From assembly GCA_011364925.1 (NCBI GenBank), contig RDOA01000036.1:1-37789 (forward strand): DNA of 37,789 bases. The letters are read 5' to 3'. The notes under the pieces are model-generated. The model was given only the letters and a program-made list of their open reading frames with translations, was not told where the DNA came from and searched no databases. Shown in pieces: positions 8,829-17,187 of this stretch (its first letter is position 1; each line of letters opens with the position of its first letter). Position numbers and translations under genes: made by a program. This stretch comes from Promethearchaeota archaeon. GTDB lineage: Archaea; Asgardarchaeota; Lokiarchaeia; Sigyniarchaeales; SOKP01.

Positions 8829-9710
8829 TTAAAATTCAATAGCGTCAATTACACCATCAAATACTTTTACGGCAGGACCTTCCATAAAAACGGATTCTCC
8901 TTTATAAGTAATTATTAGATCACCACCGTCATTATGGACTGTTACTGGAGTTTTTTCATTAAACAATCCTATAATCGTACCCGCAACTACGGCTGCGCAG
9001 GTGCCGGTTCCACACGAATTTGTTACTCCAACCCCCCTTTCAAATACTCTTAGCGACGCCTCATTTTTAGACAATACTTTTACGAATTCTACATTAGTCT
9101 TTTTTGGAAAAAGCTTGTTAGACTCGATTGCAGCCCCATATTTGTTTAAATCATCGTCATTAATGATTTCCTTGGTAAAAATAATAGCGTGAGGATTTCC
9201 CATAGAAACGGCAGTAAAATTGAAAATCTTATCAAATGCCACTATAGATTCATTAACACACTGGTTCACTGGATCTTCTAACTCAACGGGAATGCTTTCA
9301 CAATCCAAGATCGGTGTGCCCATATTAATTGTTACGGTTTTAACTTTATCGTTTAAAAGAGTGAGTTTAGCAATTAATATGCCTTTAAGAGTTTCGATTT
9401 CGATCTCATCTTTCTTATATATACCGTTTTCATAAAGATATTTGGCAAAACATCGAATTCCATTACCACACATCTCGCTTTCAGTACCATCGGGATTAAA
9501 CATTCTCATTCTTACTTCTGTTATTTTAGAACGACAAACGAACAAAACCCCATCAGCTCCAATAGAAAAATGAGGTTTACATAGAATTTTAGCCAAATCT
9601 GATTTTTTATCGTCAAGGATTCCATATTTAAGATTGTTAATTATTATATAATCATTACCCAGACCATGATACTTACCAAACTCTAAATTTTGTATTGTAA
9701 TTTTTTCCAT
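8829..9710 (-). CDS. dapF: Diaminopimelate epimerase
   Basis: 293 residues from ATG 9710. It converts LL- to meso-diaminopimelate. The two catalytic cysteines are in MCGNGIRC (C81 in this numbering) and SCGTGTCAA (C233); KYHGLGNDYI near the start and MGNPHA near 173 are further family hallmarks. A GTG at 9725 is in frame five codons upstream, but its own sequence (GTGAG) looks like the Shine-Dalgarno for the ATG, ten bases away, and the family N-terminus starts close to the GLGND motif. First gene of the minus-strand lysine pair; its promoter shares an 83-base gap with the divergent surface-protein gene. Confidence 0.94.
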   Translation of the reverse strand: MEKITIQNLEFGKYHGLGNDYIIINNLKYGILDDKKSDLAKILCKPHFSIGADGVLFVCRSKITEVRMRMFNPDGTESEMCGNGIRCFAKYLYENGIYKKDEIEIETLKGILIAKLTLLNDKVKTVTINMGTPILDCESIPVELEDPVNQCVNESIVAFDKIFNFTAVSMGNPHAIIFTKEIINDDDLNKYGAAIESNKLFPKKTNVEFVKVLSKNEASLRVFERGVGVTNSCGTGTCAAVVAGTIIGLFNEKTPVTVHNDGGDLIITYKGESVFMEGPAVKVFDGVIDAIEF

Positions 9711-9810
9711 CTTCAACAAACTCACATAATATTATAATTTTTAAATTTCAACAAACCTTAATTTTGTTTTAACGTTATATCAAACTTAAAATTAATACCT
9801 AATCAGAATT

Positions 9811-10326
9811 ATGAAACGAACCTACCTTGCGATTACACTTCTTACTTTAATGGCTTTAATTCCAACTGCAAGTGTTTTTGGATTTGAGCACATTGATAAT
9901 ATAAATGATGGCATCTCCGTTTATTTCTTAGTTCAACTTGATGTTGGTGAAAACATAGAAATCAATGTAACTCACGATGGTCACGGTAATTTTACCCTCT
10001 TTCTTTATGACACTCGTCCTACTGAATCCTTTATTAATATCGATAAAAGTCTCAATCCCGCTATCTTCGATGTAGCAATAGTTTATAGTATTGATGACGA
10101 TCCATACATCAACTACACCGTATCTGAATCTAAAATCTATTACATCGAACTAATTCTGATTGAAAACGGACCTGATACTTTCTTCTTCTATTGTAATAAA
10201 GATGATTTAACTCGGTATTATCTTCCTATCATTCCAGGGTACCAAATAAATATGTTAATCTTAACAGTTATTCTAACCTCCAGTTTGATTTTTATATTCA
10301 CGAAAAAATTCAAAAAGATGCAGTAA
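9811..10326 (+). CDS. Predicted surface protein with signal peptide and IPGY-type C-terminal anchor
   Basis: 171 residues with a clear signal peptide (K-R, hydrophobic 6-18, cleavage near S-V-F-G at 21-24), a beta-rich extracellular domain of about 115 residues with several N-x-S/T sites, and a tail IPGY (141-144) followed by one hydrophobic helix (147-164) and the basic end KKFKK. This tail pattern matches what I know as the Loki-type C-terminal sorting domain, analogous to PGF-CTERM processed by archaeosortases; that identification is from memory. The domain itself is not recognised. Divergent from dapF, with no obvious functional link. Confidence 0.72.
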   Translation: MKRTYLAITLLTLMALIPTASVFGFEHIDNINDGISVYFLVQLDVGENIEINVTHDGHGNFTLFLYDTRPTESFINIDKSLNPAIFDVAIVYSIDDDPYINYTVSESKIYYIELILIENGPDTFFFYCNKDDLTRYYLPIIPGYQINMLILTVILTSSLIFIFTKKFKKMQ

Positions 10327-10529
10327 TAATATCAAAATCCTTTTTTATCGTTCTTCTTCATATTTGACGAAATCCGAAGTTAAATATATTTAAGTTATGA
10401 TCGAATTCGTAAACATTATGTTAATCCTCTTTTCTTAACCGACTAAAATTACTCTTTTAGACGATCCTTGATCAATTTCCATCACATAATTTTAAATTCA
10501 ATTCACCAATAGCCTACCTATAGAATTAG

Positions 10530-10539
10530 TATTATAAAA
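10530..10539 (+). promoter_or_regulatory. TATA box of cdhD
   Basis: TATTATAAAA lies 54-63 bases before the cdhD ATG; the start of transcription is expected about 10555-10560, on top of a perfect palindrome. Assigned by eye. Confidence 0.4.
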
Positions 10540-10548
10540 CAAAGTGAT

Positions 10549-10560
10549 ACGAAATTTCGT
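10549..10560. promoter_or_regulatory. 12-base palindrome at the expected cdhD transcription start
   Basis: ACGAAATTTCGT is a perfect inverted repeat. It lies 10-21 bases after the TATA box and 33 bases before the ATG, a typical position for an archaeal repressor site. The binding protein is unknown. Confidence 0.35.
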
Positions 10561-10592
10561 TCGATGAGATTAGTAAGAAATTAGCCCAACTA

Positions 10593-11744
10593 ATGAAAGA
10601 AACAGAGGAAATTGAACTGAAGGATGTTGATTTATTCGCAGAATATCTAGAGTTCCAAATGTTACCTAGCATTATTCAATCTGCAGCTCAAGCCGTTCTA
10701 CCTGGAATTGGAAAGGCAGAATGGACTTCCACCAAGTTTTCTATAGATCTAGAATTTCCCGGGCAGATCGAAACGGTTGAATTTGTCAGATCAAATGGAA
10801 AAAAGGCTATAATTGGCGGAGAAAAAGTTCCTCCATTTTACAACTTTCTAGGGCTGGATAAAAGAAATCCTCACCCGCCTTTAGTTACTTACGATGTTTT
10901 TGACATGGGCTCTAAGATGATGTTGCCTAAACCAATCAAGCAAGAATATGGAGAAGTTCTAGGAGATCCAGCAGAATGGGCAAAATTTGCTGTTAATAAA
11001 TTTGGTGCGCAGAGTATAACTTTCCACTCTTTAGAAATCGATCCAGCGATGGGTGATGCGCCAGTTTCACAATCTGTAAAATATCTAGAGGATATATTGC
11101 AAGCCGTAGATGTTCCCGTTATTATTGGTTGTTCCGGAAATAAAGAAAAGGATGTCGAATTATTTAAAGCTACCGCAGCAGCGACCGAAAGTGAAGTTTT
11201 AATGTTGTCAGCAGCTGATAAAGCGACGTGGGAAGAAGTCATCCCATTAGCTGTTAAATACGATCATAACTGCTTACTTTGGACAAGCTTGGATTTAAAT
11301 AATCAGATAAAAATGAATAAAGACGCGATAGAATTAGGGTTACCACGAAATAGAATTGTTATGGATCCAACATGTGCTACTTTAGGCTATGGTATGGAGT
11401 ATTCCTTTAGCATTTATCAAAGAATGCGTATAGCAGGACTTCTAGGAGAACAAGATTTAGCCTACCCGATCAGCGGTGGAACTACGAACGCATGGGGCGC
11501 ACGCGAAGCATGGATGAGTGAGAAGCAAGCTCCAGAATGGGGTTTAAGAGAATATAGAGGTCCTATTTGGGAAATCATAAATGCGTTAACTTTAAGCTTA
11601 GTAGGTTTAGATCTTGCTATGATGTTTTCTGGAAGAGCAGCTAAGCATGTAAGAGAAATAACGCAACAATTTTTTGGAGAAATTCCCAAACACTTAGAAG
11701 CAAAGGGTTATTACGATTGGGTTTCAGCAAGGATAAAAAGGTAA
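10593..11744 (+). CDS. cdhD: Acetyl-CoA decarbonylase/synthase complex, delta subunit (corrinoid protein small subunit)
   Basis: 383 residues. CdhD forms, with CdhE, the corrinoid iron-sulfur protein that passes methyl groups to the acetyl-CoA synthase of the Wood-Ljungdahl pathway. Family landmarks in order: VTYDVFDMG (98-106), GDPAEWAKFAV (124-134), LEDILQAVDVPVIIGCSGN (165-183), the IVMDPTCATLGYGMEYS stretch (255-271), YPISGGTTNAWGAREAWM (291-308) and REYRGPIWEI (319-328). The TIM barrel is complete. No other ACS/CODH subunit is adjacent, so the complex is encoded elsewhere. The last 33 codons recur as a diverged fragment at 21931-22032. MtrH-like methyltransferases share the fold, but the SGGTTNAWGAREAW motif favours CdhD. 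Confidence 0.9.
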   Translation: MKETEEIELKDVDLFAEYLEFQMLPSIIQSAAQAVLPGIGKAEWTSTKFSIDLEFPGQIETVEFVRSNGKKAIIGGEKVPPFYNFLGLDKRNPHPPLVTYDVFDMGSKMMLPKPIKQEYGEVLGDPAEWAKFAVNKFGAQSITFHSLEIDPAMGDAPVSQSVKYLEDILQAVDVPVIIGCSGNKEKDVELFKATAAATESEVLMLSAADKATWEEVIPLAVKYDHNCLLWTSLDLNNQIKMNKDAIELGLPRNRIVMDPTCATLGYGMEYSFSIYQRMRIAGLLGEQDLAYPISGGTTNAWGAREAWMSEKQAPEWGLREYRGPIWEIINALTLSLVGLDLAMMFSGRAAKHVREITQQFFGEIPKHLEAKGYYDWVSARIKR

Positions 11745-11753
11745 AACAAACAG

Positions 11754-11770
11754 TTTTTTTTAATTTATTT
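11754..11770 (+). terminator. U-rich tract downstream of cdhD
   Basis: Eight consecutive T followed by AATTTATTT starting ten bases after the cdhD stop. Such U-tracts act as archaeal terminators; no stem precedes it. Confidence 0.4.
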
Positions 11771-11895
11771 TAATATTTTATAATATCTTCAAAAATTGAT
11801 CTTTATTATAAAATTTTCAAACTGTTAGATTTTAAATGGATAGTTTACCTTACCTTAATTAATTAAAAGCAAAAAATAGAAGCGATAACCGAAAA

Positions 11896-12843
11896 ATGAA
11901 CGAGTTCAAGATAAACAATTTATTAACTGTGAAGTTTAGATATCCATTAACAGAAATCTATGTCAACGGAAAGTATTTTATGCAGTGTAAAAAATTGGTC
12001 TTAAATTTATCAAGAAATCAATTAAAACAATACGATAGTATTGATTCTATCGACGGAGCTGCTGAAATTTACGATCATTACGTACGTGACCAAGAAATAC
12101 TTAAAGGAGATGGACCACCTGAAGTAGAAATCGACGAAGATTCTTCTTTAATTGACCCGAGAGAAGAATTTTGGGGTCATTGTAGCAATCTACAAGCGTG
12201 GGCTGAACACGACTACGATACAAGATTGCTGAAGGCAGATTTAGCATTTCCATTACTAGAAAAGCTTTCTAAAGTCGGAGACAAACGCGCTCAAGTCAGA
12301 TACAAAGAAGAGATCTTGAAGCGTCTTTCAGGTGGCACTAAGACTGTTGTAGAATTTCTTTTTGTTGAGGGTTATCAAGACGATTTAACTAACGAAGAAC
12401 TGTTATATGGATTACTTGAGCCGAGAGAAGCAGAAATTCTGATGGAAATACAACGAGAACTAAGTGTGATATATATGTTTGTTCCAAGTATCGATCGGAA
12501 CGTAGGACTTCAACATCCCGAAGATCCTTCTATGACTTATGAACAGAAAAGGAGCATCAGAGGGTTCTCGATAGAGGACAAGTGCGTGAAAGGGCTACAA
12601 CTCACGTTCGCTGAATTTCTTCATGTACCAACAGAAATACAAAATTTAAAAAAATTAAAACAAATGAGATTGAAAGGAAATTATTCAGAATTGAACTCAG
12701 ATGAAATCGTAAAAGGTATTCAGAAATTAAATGGACTTGAAGAACTCTTCTTAAGATCTAGCTTGGTACAAAACCTCGAGAAAACGAGTTTAAAAAAAAT
12801 AAAAAAAATAGGAAGAAAAATCTATCCTATAGTTGGAATTTAA
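11896..12843 (+). CDS. Asgard-type leucine-rich-repeat protein
   Basis: 315 residues. Residues 87-160 hold a conserved block I recognise as recurrent in lokiarchaeal LRR proteins: DPREEFWGHCSNLQAW (87-102), DYDTRLL (106-112), LAFPLLEKLSKVGD (116-129), then FLFVEGY (154-160). The C-terminal third (about 230-300) carries two to three short leucine-rich repeats (LQLTFAEFLHVPTEIQNLKKL, split around 235-255, and NGLEELFLRSS). It is probably a cytoplasmic protein-protein interaction module; partners are unknown. Its last codons overlap the convergent 820-residue gene by four bases. Confidence 0.75.
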   Translation: MNEFKINNLLTVKFRYPLTEIYVNGKYFMQCKKLVLNLSRNQLKQYDSIDSIDGAAEIYDHYVRDQEILKGDGPPEVEIDEDSSLIDPREEFWGHCSNLQAWAEHDYDTRLLKADLAFPLLEKLSKVGDKRAQVRYKEEILKRLSGGTKTVVEFLFVEGYQDDLTNEELLYGLLEPREAEILMEIQRELSVIYMFVPSIDRNVGLQHPEDPSMTYEQKRSIRGFSIEDKCVKGLQLTFAEFLHVPTEIQNLKKLKQMRLKGNYSELNSDEIVKGIQKLNGLEELFLRSSLVQNLEKTSLKKIKKIGRKIYPIVGI

Positions 12844-15302
12844 GGATTTATGTTGTAAAACAAATATTTTTTCATTATCAAACGATAGCCCGGAAACAAA
12901 ATCTCCATGCGTTCCATATACTCCTTAATGAATCTGTTAATTTGTGTGATATCACGCTTCGGATTATCGATATAATGGAAGTAGGAATTAATATCGCTAT
13001 TTTGCGCCCTAGTATCAGAGCTCCAAGCCTTAGGATAAATCCAAAGCTTTTGCCATGTTTCACTATCCCCCCTAAAAATGGTAGAATATTTACTAATTAT
13101 CATACTTTGTGAATATATCTCATTTGGTTCAAGGAATCCCTCTCGGTTAAAAGCAAAGATCATCTCACCATCGTTCCATGTTCCTGTAAGCTTCTTTACT
13201 ACAAATGTAAATTTACCAGTATAAAGAAGATTAATGACATGTTGTAGTTTGAATAAGTCATTATCGTTATTTAAATCTATATCTAGATATGTTTCTCCGT
13301 CTGGAAGTAGTTGAAAACTATAGTCCTCAGCATTTCTAAATAGCTCACCACCAGTATTAATATCCCCTCCATCAAAAAGAGGAAAAATTCTAATTTTCTT
13401 ACCGTCTCCTAATACATCAATAAGTCCCGTTAAATATTTACGAATATTATGGCTGTTTTGAAGTAATAGCTTAGCTCTATAAGTACTATATTCATCAGAT
13501 TCAAGCAAAGCACGCTTGCCCCAAGCTACAATCCCATAGTCAACTAGTTCAGACTGTTTAATTTCCAACTTAAATGGTTGTCTAGATTTTGGCATTAGAT
13601 AATTAAATTCCAGAATAAAACTATTTTGTTTTGACTCTGCTTTATCATTGTCCATAAATGATTCTATTTGAAGTCTCAAATATCCAGCGGTCTTAGAGCC
13701 TGCTCTCTCAGATATCAAACCTAGTCGAGCGTGTTCAATTAATTGATTAGCTAACCATTTATTTTTAGTTTTATCCATATAATAATGACCATCGATAATC
13801 TGTGTTTTAATCTTTTTTGCAATAAAATCTAAAGTTCCTGATTGGTCGTTCAAGAAGTTTCTACCCAGAATACTTACATCTGTAGGATTGAGATTATCGA
13901 AGCGGTAGCGTTCATAAGTAGATTCCAAATAAATGCCTATTTCTCTTGATAGACTGCGAATATTCTCTCCACTGAACCCACCAGAGGCTGTTAGAGAGAC
14001 AAGAGGTCCCAATGGAAGACTTAACATGTTGTCGTCAGTTTTAACATTTGCCATATTCTCAATTTCTAGATATAAATGAGATTCTAAGTGAAAAAAGCCA
14101 AATAGAAAAGTAATGGTGCTTATCATATCATTCTTACTAGTATAAGATACTAGCCTTTGAACAGGTCGATCGTATTGGAACGTTGACGGAATTAAACCAA
14201 TCTTAAATAAGAAATCCCTCATGTATTGACGCTCTTCAAGAGGTAAATCTTTAGCTTTACCTCTAGGTTCCAATGAAGGCCTATTCAGAATCTTGATACC
14301 AAAAGAACCAGCATTTCCATAGTAATCAATCATATTGGTGAACATTAACCGAATTGTGAAATGACCGAAGATAACTTTAGCCGACTCGAATATTTCGACA
14401 CCCATCCTAGCTTCTTCGACAGTACATTCTTTCCTGTTCCTTGTAATAGAGGCATCATCAAGTTTGTGGTATTTAGGTTTTCCTAGATTTAATAATTTAT
14501 CTCTCTCTCTGGCGTAAATAGAACCGTCGTTATGGGGATAGCCTGTTATTTTGTCATAAATTAGTTTTAACCATTCTTTGTTTGTTTGCTCGTAATTAAA
14601 CACTAATATTCCAGTTTTTGGATCAACCTTTTTCCAAATCAATGATTGGAGTTCTGCTTCTGTAAATCCTAGTTTCTTAAGAGCCGTGTTAACTTCAGCT
14701 AATCCCGGTCCCAGACTGAATTCCTCGAAATTAGTACCGTGAGGAATACCGTTTAAATAAGATAAAAACTTCATAGCGAGAGTCTGAGTTCGTTGAGTAT
14801 AGAATTGGGTGTAAGGATCGAATAATTCGTAAAATATCCTCATAAAAACCTCTTTGGTAAATTCTTCTCCATAAACAATAGAAGAATCTCTTTTTGCGAA
14901 GGGATCACATATAATTTTACCTGTTTCTTCAGTTGAACTTCGTTTAATTCCGAGATTAAGATGAGACTGGAAGTGTGGTTCAAGTCTTGTCAATTTATAA
15001 TGCAAATTATCGCTTCTTGTAGACGGATCAGTTAAATGAACGAGAGTTCCTAGGCTTAAATGTTCATCACTCTCAGTAAAAGAAAAGACAGTGTAGATAT
15101 CTACATATTCGTTGTTTAAGTAATTCTCGTAATCTCCCCAATACTCGTCGTTTAACCAAAACTCTAATCCCCCAAATTCAATTAAATCAGGATCGAAAAA
15201 TTTGCTTAACAAACAGTTTCCATCTATATATGTAAGCAATGCGTTTCTAATAACTTTCCCCTTTACTAGGATACCGTCAACATACCCTTCAGGCGTTTTC
15301 AC
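12840..15302 (-). CDS. Large unrecognised protein (820 residues)
   Basis: I do not recognise a family. The sequence is rich in aromatic and acidic residues, with few cysteines and no clear membrane segment. A Gly-rich stretch TASGGFSGENIRSLSREIG lies near residue 440, and aromatic/glycine-rich repeats FPLFDGGDINTGGELF occur near 645. It starts with GTG, whose first bases overlap the TGA of the upstream secreted-protein gene (a GTGA four-base overlap), so translation of the two is coupled. It has no signal peptide of its own, so it is cytoplasmic unless it is fused to the upstream protein by frameshifting. The open frame is long and uninterrupted, so it is surely expressed or recently so. Confidence 0.7.
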   Translation of the reverse strand: MKTPEGYVDGILVKGKVIRNALLTYIDGNCLLSKFFDPDLIEFGGLEFWLNDEYWGDYENYLNNEYVDIYTVFSFTESDEHLSLGTLVHLTDPSTRSDNLHYKLTRLEPHFQSHLNLGIKRSSTEETGKIICDPFAKRDSSIVYGEEFTKEVFMRIFYELFDPYTQFYTQRTQTLAMKFLSYLNGIPHGTNFEEFSLGPGLAEVNTALKKLGFTEAELQSLIWKKVDPKTGILVFNYEQTNKEWLKLIYDKITGYPHNDGSIYARERDKLLNLGKPKYHKLDDASITRNRKECTVEEARMGVEIFESAKVIFGHFTIRLMFTNMIDYYGNAGSFGIKILNRPSLEPRGKAKDLPLEERQYMRDFLFKIGLIPSTFQYDRPVQRLVSYTSKNDMISTITFLFGFFHLESHLYLEIENMANVKTDDNMLSLPLGPLVSLTASGGFSGENIRSLSREIGIYLESTYERYRFDNLNPTDVSILGRNFLNDQSGTLDFIAKKIKTQIIDGHYYMDKTKNKWLANQLIEHARLGLISERAGSKTAGYLRLQIESFMDNDKAESKQNSFILEFNYLMPKSRQPFKLEIKQSELVDYGIVAWGKRALLESDEYSTYRAKLLLQNSHNIRKYLTGLIDVLGDGKKIRIFPLFDGGDINTGGELFRNAEDYSFQLLPDGETYLDIDLNNDNDLFKLQHVINLLYTGKFTFVVKKLTGTWNDGEMIFAFNREGFLEPNEIYSQSMIISKYSTIFRGDSETWQKLWIYPKAWSSDTRAQNSDINSYFHYIDNPKRDITQINRFIKEYMERMEILFPGYRLIMKKYLFYNINP

Positions 15303-15940
15303 CTTTTTGTCGCTCCTTCAGAAAGAAAACTAATCGCATATAAAGGATCAAGTTCTGGATACGAAGAAGGATCGTATATATTATTTATTATTGTTCCATC
15401 AACTTCTAAATACAACCAATTATATGAGAAATTTGGTTGGACTAAGATCGAGATACTTCCTCCTGCGTCAAAATTAATATCGGTTGTAGAATCGAGATTC
15501 ACAGCAATAGTATCAGATTCGATATATAAAGGTTGAACAGAAATCCAATCAAAAATTCCGTTCTCTACATCGGATTGACTCACATCTATCGAATAGGACT
15601 GATTAACTGTTCCGAAATCAACAGGAAAGATATTCATACCATAACTTACATCGTATTGCGATCCATTAAACCAGAACTTTGTATAATCAATATTTTGGAT
15701 TTTACAGATAATATAAGACTCGTTATATGCGTTAAAAGTATTGTTTGTTTTCACCGTTCCTTCGTATAAAAAATCAGACAACTGAGGATTATACCACTTA
15801 CATGGTTTTTCGTTAAATTCTCCAACAGGAAGGTTAATAAGAGGTATAAATCCCGAAAAAAGCATAGCAAATACAATTGTAATTGCTACAAATGACTTGC
15901 TATACTTGTTTTTTATAATTCTATTTTTAGTAGTCGTCAT
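15299..15940 (-). CDS. Secreted or membrane-anchored hypothetical protein
   Basis: 213 residues. The N-terminus is basic (K-N-R-I-I-K-N-K) followed by a hydrophobic stretch at about 17-36 (FVAITIVFAMLFSGFIPLI), a signal peptide or signal anchor. The remainder is beta-rich with many N-x-S/T sites, as in archaeal surface proteins. No C-terminal helix is present, so it is either released, held by the N-terminal anchor, or continues into the next frame. The stop codon overlaps the GTG of the 820-residue gene. Three 9-base direct repeats lie in its upstream region at 16002-16027. Confidence 0.65.
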   Translation of the reverse strand: MTTTKNRIIKNKYSKSFVAITIVFAMLFSGFIPLINLPVGEFNEKPCKWYNPQLSDFLYEGTVKTNNTFNAYNESYIICKIQNIDYTKFWFNGSQYDVSYGMNIFPVDFGTVNQSYSIDVSQSDVENGIFDWISVQPLYIESDTIAVNLDSTTDINFDAGGSISILVQPNFSYNWLYLEVDGTIINNIYDPSSYPELDPLYAISFLSEGATKR

Positions 15941-16001
15941 AAAGACAATATTTAAATATTCCCATAAAAAGATCGTCCTTAATCATTTAATATAAAAAAA
16001 T

Positions 16002-16027
16002 GTCAATACGGTCAATACAGTCAATAT
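16002..16027. repeat. Three tandem 9-base repeats (GTCAATA core)
   Basis: GTCAATA occurs at 16002, 16011 and 16020, exactly nine bases apart. On the minus strand the copies lie in the upstream region of the secreted-protein gene (start 15940) and are followed by an AT-rich TATA-like stretch. The same triplet at the same spacing recurs at 19077-19102. Confidence 0.6.
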
Positions 16028-16060
16028 AAAATATTGAAAAGTAATTTGGATTAATCTTGT

Positions 16061-16603
16061 TCAAGATCTTTGAACAACGAAAATTGTAATTAAAACAATA
16101 AATGCGATTGTCCAACAAATAACATAGTATTTATAATATTTTGTCATCTCAAACTTTAAACGAATTAATCTTCTTATTCTATATTTCTTAATGAAATATT
16201 CCACATTTTCTGTTCCTAAAACCTTTCTCATGTTCTCAACGATTCTTCTTTTGTTATCCAAGTCCCATCTATCAGGGCAATAAGGAGTTATTTTCAAGAA
16301 TTCCTTATAAATCAATTTGTATATCGCATCAATTTTCTTTTTGAGATCTTCTTTATTAAACGGGTAATTAGGATCAAATATTAGCCTATAATACTCTCGA
16401 ATCGCATATGTAAATCCAACAATAGCTTTTTCGTTTCTCTCTCGCTTTTTTGTTCTAAAAATTGCAGTTATCTTTACTTGTTCAATTTTCTCTAACAATT
16501 GTTTGTAAGCTTCAAGAGAATTTTCCCCTTTTTCTACTCTTTCGATTAATTTTTTAATCCTATTTTTATATTCATCATTTTCTTTATTTTCCAAGTTTTT
16601 CAC
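16061..16603 (-). CDS. Tail-anchored hypothetical membrane protein
   Basis: 180 residues from a GTG at 16603 (no ATG is available before residue 135). Residues 10-60 are highly charged and helical, likely a coiled coil. A D-P-x-x-P-F-N-K-E-D block (77-86) is followed by a helix IDAIYKLIYKE (91-101). One hydrophobic helix at about 158-177 ends the protein, so the N-terminal part should face the cytoplasm. The 76-101 block is matched by the C-terminal end of the 70-residue protein encoded just upstream, so the two are related. Function unknown. Confidence 0.6.
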   Translation of the reverse strand: MKNLENKENDEYKNRIKKLIERVEKGENSLEAYKQLLEKIEQVKITAIFRTKKRERNEKAIVGFTYAIREYYRLIFDPNYPFNKEDLKKKIDAIYKLIYKEFLKITPYCPDRWDLDNKRRIVENMRKVLGTENVEYFIKKYRIRRLIRLKFEMTKYYKYYVICWTIAFIVLITIFVVQRS

Positions 16604-16664
16604 CTCATTCTACTTTCTTTTTGAATTTCAGATTAAAAAATTGAATATACAGACTTGGTTTTAT

Positions 16665-16877
16665 CTATTCCTCATAGATAAATACAAACATAAAATCAAT
16701 TTCCTCTCGGAATTGGTCTTTATCATATGGAGATTTAGGATCACTTCTTAAAAAATTTTTTTCGATACTCTCTGATGTAATTTCTCGTATAAATATCACG
16801 AACTCATGATCTTTATAAACCTTACTAAGAGTTTGAACTATTTGACTTGTAAAAGTTCTAACATTTTTATTTATCAT
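16665..16877 (-). CDS. Short paralogue (possibly truncated) of the 180-residue protein
   Basis: 70 residues. Residues 45-70 align without gaps to residues 76-101 of the downstream 180-residue protein: 9 of 26 are identical, with most others conservative, including DP, P, K, ID and IY. It stops exactly where the longer protein continues toward its membrane helix, so it lacks both the coiled coil and the anchor. It could be a soluble partner or a decaying copy. Separated from the longer gene by 61 bases. Confidence 0.45.
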   Translation of the reverse strand: MINKNVRTFTSQIVQTLSKVYKDHEFVIFIREITSESIEKNFLRSDPKSPYDKDQFREEIDFMFVFIYEE

Positions 16878-17187
16878 TATCTAAAATATAATTGATTAAT
16901 ATCTATAGTTGGATTATATTAATATTTTATAAGAAAATATATAAGGTTATACATAAAATCACCCGAAAGCTAACTTATATGGTTAGGCATGAAGCATCTG
17001 TAAAAAAAGGATCCAAAAATTTGAGGATTTTTTTGTAAAAAGCGCATAGAGGAAGTGAAAATTGAAATAGCCAAGAAGTTTTTATTTTCACATTTCTTTT
17101 TTTATTTAATACAATTCTTATTTAAAAAGAAATATTAGTTCTAATTTATTTCAACCAATAAAACATGTATGAAAATATCGAAGAATT
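16878..17187. other. Intergenic region between the divergent 70-residue gene and SRP54
   Basis: About 310 bases, AT-rich. A small CTAAC/GTTAG hairpin lies near 16971-16987. No gene or RNA family was recognised; specifically, nothing resembling SRP RNA was seen. Confidence 0.5.
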
